From an uncultured Duodenibacillus sp. (GTDB lineage Bacteria; Pseudomonadota; Gammaproteobacteria; Burkholderiales; Burkholderiaceae_F), in contig CALXQK010000010.1 in assembly GCA_944390745.1 (NCBI GenBank), forward strand, positions 1 to 64,000: DNA of 64,000 nucleotides, given 5' to 3'. A model generated the notes under the pieces. That model saw nothing but the letters and a program-made list of their open reading frames with translations. It was not told the DNA's origin and did not search any database. The first letter of the stretch is position 1, and each line of letters starts with the position of its first letter. This document shows positions 34,216-42,609 of the stretch, one piece after another. The translations under genes were made by a program, and so were the position numbers.

Positions 34216-35382
34216 TTATTCTAACTTTTTCTCAAGTGTTTGTGCAATGCGCTCGGTCAGGCTTGTCTGAGAAAAAAGCGTTTCGCGCCAATGCCTTGCG
34301 CCCCGGCGCAGGGGCTCGAGGGCGTCGCGCCAGGAGCTCCAGCCGAGCGTCTGCGCGCCCGAGAGGTTGATGCGCTCCTCAAGCGCCTGCCAGGCGGCGG
34401 CCGCACCGGCCCCGGTCTCGCCCTCGTTGCCGGGAGCCTCGCGGATTGCCGCACCGTAAAGGCGCGCAAAGGCCGCAAGCTTGTCAAGGTGAATGTCGTC
34501 CTTTTGCGGATAGAGGGTCCAGATCAGCGGCCGCCCCGCAAGCTGCGCGCGCAGCGTGCTGTCCTCGCCGCGCACCAGACACGCGTCGCAGGCCATGAGC
34601 AGCGCATCAAACTCGGACTGCGGCACCATGGGCGCGCGCACCAGCCGCACGTGGGGCGCCTTGAGGCGGGCAAGCTCCGCGGCAAGCATCTCGGTTGCGC
34701 GCCCAGGGGCGGCGAGAATCTGCAGCGGCCTGGGGTCGAGCGCGACCTCCCGGGCAAAGGCCGCAGCCGGCATCTCGGGATAGGTGAAGTAGTAGAGCGT
34801 CATCGGGTGGTCCGGGTCGCACCCGAGGCGCTTTTTCAGGGCGCGCGCGGCCTGCGTCTTCTCAAAGGCGTCGCCCCGCTGCCTGAGCCCGGCCTCGTAG
34901 ATCACCCCGCAGGTCCTTTGCGTAAAGCCCGGAAAGAGAAAGATCTTGGCGTAGCCGTAGCGCGGGTGGGGGCTCAGAAGCCCGTTGGACTCCTCGGCAT
35001 AGCGCTCGGCCGTGAGATAGTCGAGCGCTGCGACCGCCACGGGGCGCGTCTTGAGCGCGGCGTCGATGGCCGCCTCATAGCGCTCGGGAAGGAAGCACGA
35101 GAAGAGCTCGATCACAATGTCGGCCACGGCCTGCGGACTGCCCGCGGCGGCCTCAAAGGCCGCGTCCCAGCGCGTGACGAGAATGCCCTCGCAGGTCTGC
35201 AGGGCCAGTGCCGGATCAATGTCCGGCACCAGGGACGAGAGCGTGGCCGCATCGTCTATGATTAGGCGCACGCGCCAGTGTTTTTCCGCCGTGAGGCTTT
35301 TTGCAAGCCGCCAGGCGATGCCCGCGTCGCCGAAGTTGTCGATGACCCGGCAGAACATGTCGCAGCTGTACATCGCAGCCAT
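34216..35382 (-). CDS. earP: EF-P arginine rhamnosyltransferase EarP
   Basis: GT-B glycosyltransferase (DUF2331) of 388 aa that transfers rhamnose from dTDP-rhamnose to Arg32 of EF-P. Family landmarks are [19 protein letters not shown] at the N terminus, [13 protein letters not shown] in the middle, and the nucleotide-sugar site [21 protein letters not shown] with [10 protein letters not shown]. The start is uncertain: ATG 35382 or 35373, neither with a good ribosome-binding site. It precedes efp and is divergent from uvrC. Confidence 0.93.
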   Translation of the reverse strand: MAAMYSCDMFCRVIDNFGDAGIAWRLAKSLTAEKHWRVRLIIDDAATLSSLVPDIDPALALQTCEGILVTRWDAAFEAAAGSPQAVADIVIELFSCFLPERYEAAIDAALKTRPVAVAALDYLTAERYAEESNGLLSPHPRYGYAKIFLFPGFTQRTCGVIYEAGLRQRGDAFEKTQAARALKKRLGCDPDHPMTLYYFTYPEMPAAAFAREVALDPRPLQILAAPGRATEMLAAELARLKAPHVRLVRAPMVPQSEFDALLMACDACLVRGEDSTLRAQLAGRPLIWTLYPQKDDIHLDKLAAFARLYGAAIREAPGNEGETGAGAAAAWQALEERINLSGAQTLGWSSWRDALEPLRRGARHWRETLFSQTSLTERIAQTLEKKLE

Positions 35383-35498
35383 CTTTTGAAAAAAACTCAG
35401 GGGAGGCGCCTTCGGGGCGACTCTCCAAAAAAAGAGAATCCCTCCGCCCGCAGGCTCGAGGGACGCGGGCGTCCGGGCCCGCAACGCTTCGTCTTCAA

Positions 35499-37358
35499 AT
35501 GATTGAAATCAGCGCCGCACAATACAAGGAGGCTCTGGCAAGCCTTCCCAATCTGCCCGGGGTCTACCGCTATTTCGACGCCGAGGGGACCTGCCTGTAC
35601 GTCGGCAAGGCCCGGGATCTTCGCCGAAGGGTCTCGCAGTACTTCCGAAAGACCGGAAACAGTCCGCGCATTGCGCTGATGGTGCAGAAGATAGCACGGC
35701 TTGAAACGACGGTCGTCTCGACCGAGGCCGAGGCGCTGCTTCTTGAAAACAACCTCATCAAGAAGCTCTCGCCGCGCTACAACATCCTCTTTCGCGACGA
35801 CAAGAGCTATCCCTATCTGAAGATCACCGCCGAGGACTTTCCGCGCGTGTGCTACTACCGCGGGGCGGTGGACCGCAAAAACCGCTTCTTCGGTCCCTAT
35901 CCCAACGGCTCGGCCGTGCGCGAGGCGATCGGCGTGCTGCAGAAGGTCTTTCGTCTGCGCACGTGCGAGGACGCCGTCTTCAAAAACCGCTCCCGTCCGT
36001 GCCTGATGGGACAGATGGGCCGCTGCCAGGCGCCCTGCACCGGAGCTGTGCGCGCCGAGGACTACCGGGTTGAGGTGGACAACGCCTGCCGCTTCCTGCG
36101 CGGCCAGACCGATGAAATCATGAACGGGCTGCGCGAGTGCATGATGCAGGCCGCCGAGGCGCGCCGCTACGAGGAGGCCGCGGTGATCCGCGACCGCATT
36201 GCGCTCTTAAGCGACGTGATGCACCAGCAGGTGGTCGAGACAACGGGCGGCGACACCGACGCGGACATCATTGCCGTGCTCATCCGCGAGGGTGTGGCCT
36301 GCGTCAATCTGGCGGTGGTGCGCGGCGGCCGCCACCTGGGCGACCATGCCTGCTTTCCCGAACTGGGCCGCGCCGACGCCGGGGACGTCACCGCCTCGGA
36401 GGTCTTCGAGGCCTTCGTGCTGCATCACTATGCGGGCGTTCCGGCTCCCGCCGTCGTGATTTCGTCGGCTCCCGAGCGGCCCGCCGAGGTCGCCTCCGAA
36501 ATCAGCACCCTTGCCGGCCGGCGTGTGACGGTTGTCCACGAGCCGCAGCAGACGCGGCGCAAGTGGCTTGAAATGGCCGAGCAGGGTGCGGCGCTTGCGC
36601 TCAACCGGCGTCTGTCCGAGCGCGCCGGCGGAAGACGCCGCATTGACGATCTGATCGAGGTGCTCGGCCTGGCGCTTGATGACGAGGAGCGCGCCGCGTT
36701 GCGAATTGAATGCTTTGACATCTCGCACACCGCCGGTGAGGCGACCCAGGCATCGTGCGTTGTCTTCGAGGGCGAGCGCATGAACTCGGCGCGCTATCGG
36801 CGCTTCAACATTGAGGGCGTGACGCCGGGCGACGACTATGCCGCCATGCGGCAGGTCCTTGAGCGGCGCTACGCGCCGGTCGCCCGGGGCGAGGCGAAGC
36901 TTCCGACCGTGGTGCTCGTCGACGGGGGCCGGGGGCAGGTGCACATGGCCCGGGATGTGTTCGAAGACCTCGGACTGGATATTTCCGTCATCGTCGGCGT
37001 GGCCAAGGGCGAGGGGCGAAAGACGGGCCTTGAGACGCTCATCTTTGCCGACGGACGCGAGCCGCTCGTGCTCGGAGCGCAAAGCCCCGCGCTGATGCTC
37101 ATCGCCATGATCCGCGACGAGGCGCACCGCTTTGCCATCACCGGCATGCGCGTGCGGCGCAGCCGCTCCCGCAAGAGCAGCGCTCTCGAGGACATTGAGG
37201 GCGTTGGAGCGAAGCGACGCCAGAAGCTGCTTGTGCAGTTCGGCGGCATCAAGGGACTGCGCAATGCGAGCATCGAAGATATCGCTAAAATTAGCGGGAT
37301 TTCCCGCGCTCTGGCGCAAAAGATTTACTCGCAGCTTCATGGAGCAGAAGGTGTCTGA
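35499..37358 (+). CDS. uvrC: Excinuclease ABC subunit C (UvrC)
   Basis: Nuclease of nucleotide excision repair, 619 aa. The GIY-YIG domain for the 3' incision lies at the N terminus ([24 protein letters not shown] core near residues 17-42). A UVR motif for UvrB contact follows near residue 200 ([22 protein letters not shown] core). The RNase H-like domain for the 5' incision has [21 protein letters not shown] and [10 protein letters not shown], and two helix-hairpin-helix motifs close the protein ([16 protein letters not shown]). Its stop overlaps the pgsA start by 8 bases. Confidence 0.96.
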   Translation: MIEISAAQYKEALASLPNLPGVYRYFDAEGTCLYVGKARDLRRRVSQYFRKTGNSPRIALMVQKIARLETTVVSTEAEALLLENNLIKKLSPRYNILFRDDKSYPYLKITAEDFPRVCYYRGAVDRKNRFFGPYPNGSAVREAIGVLQKVFRLRTCEDAVFKNRSRPCLMGQMGRCQAPCTGAVRAEDYRVEVDNACRFLRGQTDEIMNGLRECMMQAAEARRYEEAAVIRDRIALLSDVMHQQVVETTGGDTDADIIAVLIREGVACVNLAVVRGGRHLGDHACFPELGRADAGDVTASEVFEAFVLHHYAGVPAPAVVISSAPERPAEVASEISTLAGRRVTVVHEPQQTRRKWLEMAEQGAALALNRRLSERAGGRRRIDDLIEVLGLALDDEERAALRIECFDISHTAGEATQASCVVFEGERMNSARYRRFNIEGVTPGDDYAAMRQVLERRYAPVARGEAKLPTVVLVDGGRGQVHMARDVFEDLGLDISVIVGVAKGEGRKTGLETLIFADGREPLVLGAQSPALMLIAMIRDEAHRFAITGMRVRRSRSRKSSALEDIEGVGAKRRQKLLVQFGGIKGLRNASIEDIAKISGISRALAQKIYSQLHGAEGV

Positions 37359-37926
37359 TCAAAGGCTCAACATCCCGATGGTTCTTACATGGACGCGAAT
37401 TGCGTTCATTCCGCTCATTATCGGGGTCTTCTACCTTCCGGACAGCCTGTGCACGCCGCACATGAAGAATCTTCTGTCGTGCGTGATGTTCTCCGTGGCG
37501 GCCGTCACCGATGCGCTCGACGGCTGGATTGCGCGGCGCTGGAACATGGCGACCAACCTCGGGGCGTTTCTCGATACGGTCGCCGACAAGCTCGTGGTCT
37601 GCTCGGCCATCGTGGTGCTTGTCGCCTTTGACCGCGTCGACATGCTGATCGCACTCATCATCGTTGGGCGGGAGATCACCATCACGGCCCTGCGCGAGTG
37701 GATGTCCAAGATCGGCGAGGCGGCCAGCGTCAAGGTCAATTGGTGCGGCAAGATCAAGGCCATCGCCCAGATGGTCGCCATCCCGATGCTGCTTTACTAC
37801 GACCCCCTGATGGGACTGCCGATTTCGCTCATCGGCACCGTCATGATCTGGATTGCCGCGGTGCTGACGATCTATTCCATGTGCGTCTACCTTCTGGCGG
37901 CCTGGCCGCATCTGCAGCGCAGCTAG
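37351..37926 (+). CDS. pgsA: CDP-diacylglycerol-glycerol-3-phosphate phosphatidyltransferase PgsA
   Basis: Inner-membrane enzyme making phosphatidylglycerol phosphate, 191 aa with about four to six membrane helices. The CDP-alcohol phosphotransferase motif is complete: D57-G58, A61-R62, G71, D75 and D79. I chose GTG 37351 because GGAG lies 6 bases before it; ATG 37339 is an alternative. The uvrC-pgsA pairing is common in Proteobacteria. Confidence 0.95.
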   Translation: MSDQRLNIPMVLTWTRIAFIPLIIGVFYLPDSLCTPHMKNLLSCVMFSVAAVTDALDGWIARRWNMATNLGAFLDTVADKLVVCSAIVVLVAFDRVDMLIALIIVGREITITALREWMSKIGEAASVKVNWCGKIKAIAQMVAIPMLLYYDPLMGLPISLIGTVMIWIAAVLTIYSMCVYLLAAWPHLQRS

Positions 37927-38043
37927 TTTCTCGCAGCCAGTCCCTCGCAGCTATTCCTTGTTTGCAGAGGGTGATTCACCAGTTCAGGGCAGAAGGCCCT
38001 GCGTTTGGCAGCGCCTCTGAACCTTTTCCGGATGTCCCGGCAC

Positions 38044-38083
38044 GCCGCGTGGGCCGGAGGATGCGCCGCGCGGCTTTTTTTTT
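38044..38083 (+). terminator. Terminator of uvrC-pgsA
   Basis: GCCGCG (38044-38049) pairs with CGCGGC (38069-38074), followed by nine T. Confidence 0.65.
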
Positions 38084-38118
38084 CGCCTGCACGCGCGGGC
38101 GCCGTCAGAAGCCTGGGG

Positions 38119-41100
38119 CTAGGGCCTGCGGCCGGACCCGGCCTGCGGCTTGTCTTCGCCGACCTTGGTGATCACCGGGTCGTCAAACGAGCCCGTGATG
38201 TCGTACTCAACCTTGAAGATGCGGCTCAGGGGGTCGCGCAGCAGCAGCTGGGCAAGAAACGATCCGATGCCGACGGCGGGGTTGACGAAGGCAAGCGCAA
38301 GGCTTGCGTTGCCCGCGTTGAGATCGGGCAGAACCACGGCGTGCGTGTTGAGGCGCTGCCGGGCAAGGTCGACGGCTCCTGAAATGAGAACCGTGGCCTG
38401 GGCGCCGACCACCTTGGTGTTGTCCGTGACGGTCACGCCCTTGTCGATCGTTGCCGTGCCGGTGAACCTGTCAAAGGAAAAGCCCTCCTGAACCAGATCG
38501 GAGAAGTCGAGCGTGAGGCGCTTTAAAAGCGACTGAAAGGACAGAAGCGACAGCAGCGTGCCTGCCGGCCCGGTCTTCACCTCGATGAAGGAGCCCTTGG
38601 AGAAGTCGATCGAAAGGTCGCCCGCGAGGGTGTCCATGCGCGGACTCCAGGGCGAGCCTTCAAAGGAGAGCCTGGCTGCGGCCTGCCCGCCGGCATTTTG
38701 AATCACGCCCGGAAAGCCCAGCTCGGACAGAAGTCCCCCCATGTTCTGGATGTTCCAGGAAAGATTGAGGCTGGTCTTGTCGGGGGCGCCAGCGGCAAAG
38801 CTGCGCGTCCAGTTTCCCTGGGCATGGAGCTGCCCCGAGGGGCTCGAGAGCGTCGCCCGGTCGATGTGAAGTCCCTCGGCCGCGCCCTGGCGGTCAACCG
38901 AGGTCTGAAGTTGCGCCGCACCAAGCTTGATGCCGTCGTAGGCAAGTTCGCCGATGCGCGCGGAAATGCGCGGCAGATGCCTCGGGTGCGCGGCGGCGAC
39001 CGCAGGCTTGCTGCCCGTGCCGGCCGCGCCGTCGGCATTCTGCGCCTCGGGTCCCTCAATGAACTCCTTGAGGACCTTGACGGCGTTTTTGGACAGAGAC
39101 AGCCGCTTCATGTCAAGCGACAGCAGCCCCTCTGCGGCGCTGCTGTAGTGCACGCTGCCCGCGATGCGGTCGCTTGCGACCGAAAGATTCCAGCTGCCGG
39201 CGTTCTTGGCGTAGTCGACCGTCAGATTCTGGAGGCTTGAGTCGGTGAACACCGCCTCCTTCACATCGGCCGAGACGCGGGTGAGGGCCGCGGCGATCTG
39301 TTCGGCCCGGGCGGCTTCAAGGGCCGGGTCCTCGGCTGCGCTTTTGCGCCCGCCCGAGGCCGCGTTGATGAGCGAGCGCAGCGGCGCGCTCCACTCGGGC
39401 AGCGACAGACGCGGGGTGTGCACGGCCAGCGAAAAGCCCTCGGCGGGCAGACCGCTGCGCGTGCCGATGCTCACGGCGCCGCGCACCGGAAGCCGGGACG
39501 CACGGCCGTCGACGGTTCCTGCCGGCAGCTGCACGAGAACGTCAAAGCGGCTGCCCGCATCCACCGAGAGCATCACCCCGGGCTCGCGCCTGATCGACAC
39601 GGGACTGGCGCTGAAGCGCAGCGGCCAGCTTTGCTGCGCGCTCTTGTTCATCGGGGCCGGGAGGTCGAGCGAGACGCCCTGAAGCGAGGACTGCGCGGTG
39701 ATGGTGACGCCCGTCTTTCTGGAGATGGTCGTGGTCGCCACAAAGGGCGTGGTGCCCCTGGCGTGGGAAAGAATGTCGGCCACGACCGGCGTCGGGGCAA
39801 AGTAGTTGATGTCGGCGACGTTGACGGCGCCCGCCGCGGTGATCGAAATGGTTCCGTCGGCGCTTGTCACCACGTTGACCGAGGCATCCTCGCCGGCAAA
39901 GGGCTTGGCAAGGACGTTCTTGGCCGAGGCGCCCTTTTCGGTGAAGTTGACGGTGCCCGTCACCTCCGAGAGCGGCGGGATGGGGCGGGGCATGTCCACG
40001 CGGTTGCCGGCCATGGTGATGCCGCCCGCAACGCGCGTGTCGCGCGCGTGCAGCAGCGGGATGTCGAGCTTGAGCGAAAGACGGGCGTCGCCGCTTGCGC
40101 GGGTGCCCTTGAAGGCGTGCTGCACAAAGCCGCCCACGGGGCTTGCCTCGACGTAGTCAAAGAACTTCTGCAGCTGCCCCTGCGCGCTGCCGTTGATTGA
40201 AAGCAGCGTGTCCCTGCCGGCGTTGAGCTGCTTGATCTCGGCGCTCGTCGGACCGACGTCCACGCCGAAGGTGCGGGCGCGGTCGGCCTCGATGCGCATG
40301 GAAAACCCTTCAAACAGAAGCCGGCCCTCGATGTTGGTCAAAAGCGGCCAGGCCTTTGCAGGCGTGCGGGTCTTCTGCGGCACATAGTCGATGGCGGCTC
40401 CGGAAACCCGGGCCTGAACCATGAAGCGCCCCTGCGGGGCCGAATCGCTTTTCGCGCCGCCAGCCGTCGACCACGGGAACTTGTTGAGGGGGCCGCGGAC
40501 TTCAAAGACGCCGTCGTGCGCAACGCCCTCCACGAGGCCCTCCTGCAGCCAGTCGCGCACGCCCTCTCCCACCACGAGCGGGATGTATCTCCAGACGGCG
40601 GCCGCCCTGCCGCGGGCGATGGTGCCCGTGAGGTCGGCCGTGCCGGCGGGCCCCGCAGCCGGATCCGCGCGCCAGGAGCCGCGCACGGTGACGTCGGCGT
40701 CGTCGTTGACCGCGTGCACGTTTTGAACGTGAACCACCGGCCGGTTTTCCTTTATCTCCCAGAACACCTCGCCCGTGAGCGTGTCGAGCGCAATGGTCGG
40801 GTTCTCAAAGATGCCCGGGAAGGTGAGCGAGCCCGCGCGGGTGTCAAGGGTCACCCGTCCGCCGGCGCTTGAAAGCTGAAGCGTTCCCGAAAGGTTGCCC
40901 ACGCCCGGGGTCATCGGCCTGCCTGCCTTCGGATCGGCCTTGACGGCAGCCACCGTGATGTTGTCAAAGGCGCTGGTCACCGACCAGCTGCGGGGCTCGC
41001 GCCCGCCCTGTGCGGCGTCCGCGCCGCGCCAGGAGACGGTCGTCTCGCGCAGCACCCCCGTCGGCGCGCGCTCGGTGACGGCCTTCAGAATGTTCTCGGG

Positions 41101-42318
41101 CAGGGGCAGCGCGTCGCTCAACCGGTCGAGGGCCGCGAGATCGATTTCGCCCAGGCGCAGTCGTGCGGCGAGGGCCTCGAGCCGCTCGGGCTTGAGCTGC
41201 ACGTCGAACCCGGCCAGGGGCATGCCCATGCGCGTGCCGTCGGCCAGCGCCAGGGAAAGATCGGTCGCCTCGAGCGTGAGATTGTCTCCTTCGAGAGACT
41301 CCTTGACGCGCGCGGCGAGCGCATCAATCTCAAGGGGCGCATGGGAGCCGGGCAGGTCAAGCCGCAGGTTGCGGGCGGTGACGCCGCCGCTGGCCGAGAC
41401 GGGACGGGCGTCGGAAAAGTCCATCCACAGCCGCAGGTCGCCGTGGCCGCGGCGCACGATCGACGAGAGCATCTCCGAGGGGGCCACCAGGCGCGCGACG
41501 TCAAGTCCGCGCGCCTCAAAGTAAAGCTCTCCGTCCCACTGCCGCCAGTCGGTCGCGTCAAAGATGCCCGTGGTGAAGGCCGCCCGCAGATCGAGCGTGT
41601 TGTGGCCGGGACCGGCGAGGACGGCCTGCAGACCGAAGGCGTAGTTCACGGCCTGGTCTTCAAAGGTGAGGTCGATCTTCTCAAAGACGGTGGGCTCGGC
41701 CGAGGGATCCGTTCGGTCGATGTAGGTGATGGAGCTGTCGATGATGCTCAGCCGCCCCTGGTCGAGCAGCCATCCGAGGCCGCGTGAAAGCGCCGGGGAC
41801 GGCGCTGCGCCGCCCTCGCCGGATCCGGCTCCGGAGGCCGGTGAGAGGTCAAGCCGAAAGCCCGCGATGTCGTAGACGTGCTCGGAAAGCCGCTGCACGG
41901 ACAGACGGGCGTCGGCAATGGTGAGGTCCTTGAAGCGCACCTTGCCGAGGACGCTGCGCCAGTACAGGCTCGCCTCGACCTCGGGCAGATGCAGAAGCTC
42001 CGTGCGGCCCGAGTCCGGATCAGGGCGTGAAAGCGTGACGCCGCGCAGCGACAGCCGGGGCCAGAACGTGTCCCAGCGCGGCTCCACGGCGCCGATTTCA
42101 ACCCGGCATCCGATGGCCTCGCCGACCGCCTCGGCAATCGGCTCCTTGAAGCGGTTGACCTGCGGCAGCAGATACCAGCGCGTCGCAAGAATGAGACCGG
42201 TGAAGATGAAGTAGAAGAGCACCGCCGACCAGAAGGCGGAGATGACGGCCGCGCGAACCTTCGGATGGCGCATGTATGCGCGCCATCTGAGCGGAAGAGG
42301 GTGCCTGAAGCCGGTCAT
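38119..42318 (-). CDS. yhdP: YhdP-family AsmA-like envelope protein
   Basis: Very large inner-membrane-anchored periplasmic protein of 1399 aa (DUF3971/AsmA2 type). One membrane helix lies near residues 27-48 (WSAVLFYFIFTGLILATRW); the rest is the beta-rich repeating groove of bridge-like lipid transporters, as in TamB and YhdP, thought to carry phospholipids to the outer membrane. Typical sections are VEIGAVEPRWDTFWPRLSLRGVTL near residue 72 and the C-terminal block with VTDNTKVVGAQATVLISGAVDLARQ. It is divergent from glnE, as in many Burkholderiales. ATG 42318 or the ATG 15 codons later may be used. Confidence 0.88.
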   Translation of the reverse strand: MTGFRHPLPLRWRAYMRHPKVRAAVISAFWSAVLFYFIFTGLILATRWYLLPQVNRFKEPIAEAVGEAIGCRVEIGAVEPRWDTFWPRLSLRGVTLSRPDPDSGRTELLHLPEVEASLYWRSVLGKVRFKDLTIADARLSVQRLSEHVYDIAGFRLDLSPASGAGSGEGGAAPSPALSRGLGWLLDQGRLSIIDSSITYIDRTDPSAEPTVFEKIDLTFEDQAVNYAFGLQAVLAGPGHNTLDLRAAFTTGIFDATDWRQWDGELYFEARGLDVARLVAPSEMLSSIVRRGHGDLRLWMDFSDARPVSASGGVTARNLRLDLPGSHAPLEIDALAARVKESLEGDNLTLEATDLSLALADGTRMGMPLAGFDVQLKPERLEALAARLRLGEIDLAALDRLSDALPLPENILKAVTERAPTGVLRETTVSWRGADAAQGGREPRSWSVTSAFDNITVAAVKADPKAGRPMTPGVGNLSGTLQLSSAGGRVTLDTRAGSLTFPGIFENPTIALDTLTGEVFWEIKENRPVVHVQNVHAVNDDADVTVRGSWRADPAAGPAGTADLTGTIARGRAAAVWRYIPLVVGEGVRDWLQEGLVEGVAHDGVFEVRGPLNKFPWSTAGGAKSDSAPQGRFMVQARVSGAAIDYVPQKTRTPAKAWPLLTNIEGRLLFEGFSMRIEADRARTFGVDVGPTSAEIKQLNAGRDTLLSINGSAQGQLQKFFDYVEASPVGGFVQHAFKGTRASGDARLSLKLDIPLLHARDTRVAGGITMAGNRVDMPRPIPPLSEVTGTVNFTEKGASAKNVLAKPFAGEDASVNVVTSADGTISITAAGAVNVADINYFAPTPVVADILSHARGTTPFVATTTISRKTGVTITAQSSLQGVSLDLPAPMNKSAQQSWPLRFSASPVSIRREPGVMLSVDAGSRFDVLVQLPAGTVDGRASRLPVRGAVSIGTRSGLPAEGFSLAVHTPRLSLPEWSAPLRSLINAASGGRKSAAEDPALEAARAEQIAAALTRVSADVKEAVFTDSSLQNLTVDYAKNAGSWNLSVASDRIAGSVHYSSAAEGLLSLDMKRLSLSKNAVKVLKEFIEGPEAQNADGAAGTGSKPAVAAAHPRHLPRISARIGELAYDGIKLGAAQLQTSVDRQGAAEGLHIDRATLSSPSGQLHAQGNWTRSFAAGAPDKTSLNLSWNIQNMGGLLSELGFPGVIQNAGGQAAARLSFEGSPWSPRMDTLAGDLSIDFSKGSFIEVKTGPAGTLLSLLSFQSLLKRLTLDFSDLVQEGFSFDRFTGTATIDKGVTVTDNTKVVGAQATVLISGAVDLARQRLNTHAVVLPDLNAGNASLALAFVNPAVGIGSFLAQLLLRDPLSRIFKVEYDITGSFDDPVITKVGEDKPQAGSGRRP

Positions 42319-42609
42319 CGGAAAGTGCCTGGTTCTTTGCTTGCGCGTGTCGTCAAGGTCGTACGGGACGGGGCCGGCAGCCGCAGCAGCGCACGCCCTG
42401 TAAAATCGCAGAATATCCGGCGCTGCCGGGCGGCCCTCAGGTCGGGCGCGTCGATGCGGGCCTGAGGCCTGTCGGGCCGGCGGGTTCGCTGGCCCGGGGC
42501 TTTTCGCGCCCGCAGAGGGTTGTTCCCCGCACTATAGCAACGTTGCCGCCGCATCGGATCGATCAGGGCGGCAGACTTTGTTTCAGTTTGTCCGTCGGGA
42601 CGCGTCCGT
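42319..42609. other. Divergent region between yhdP and glnE
   Basis: For yhdP, minus-strand TATAGT (42536-42531) is a candidate -10 with no clear -35, which would give a leader of about 200 bases. Nothing convincing is visible for glnE, and no gene is seen. Confidence 0.3.
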
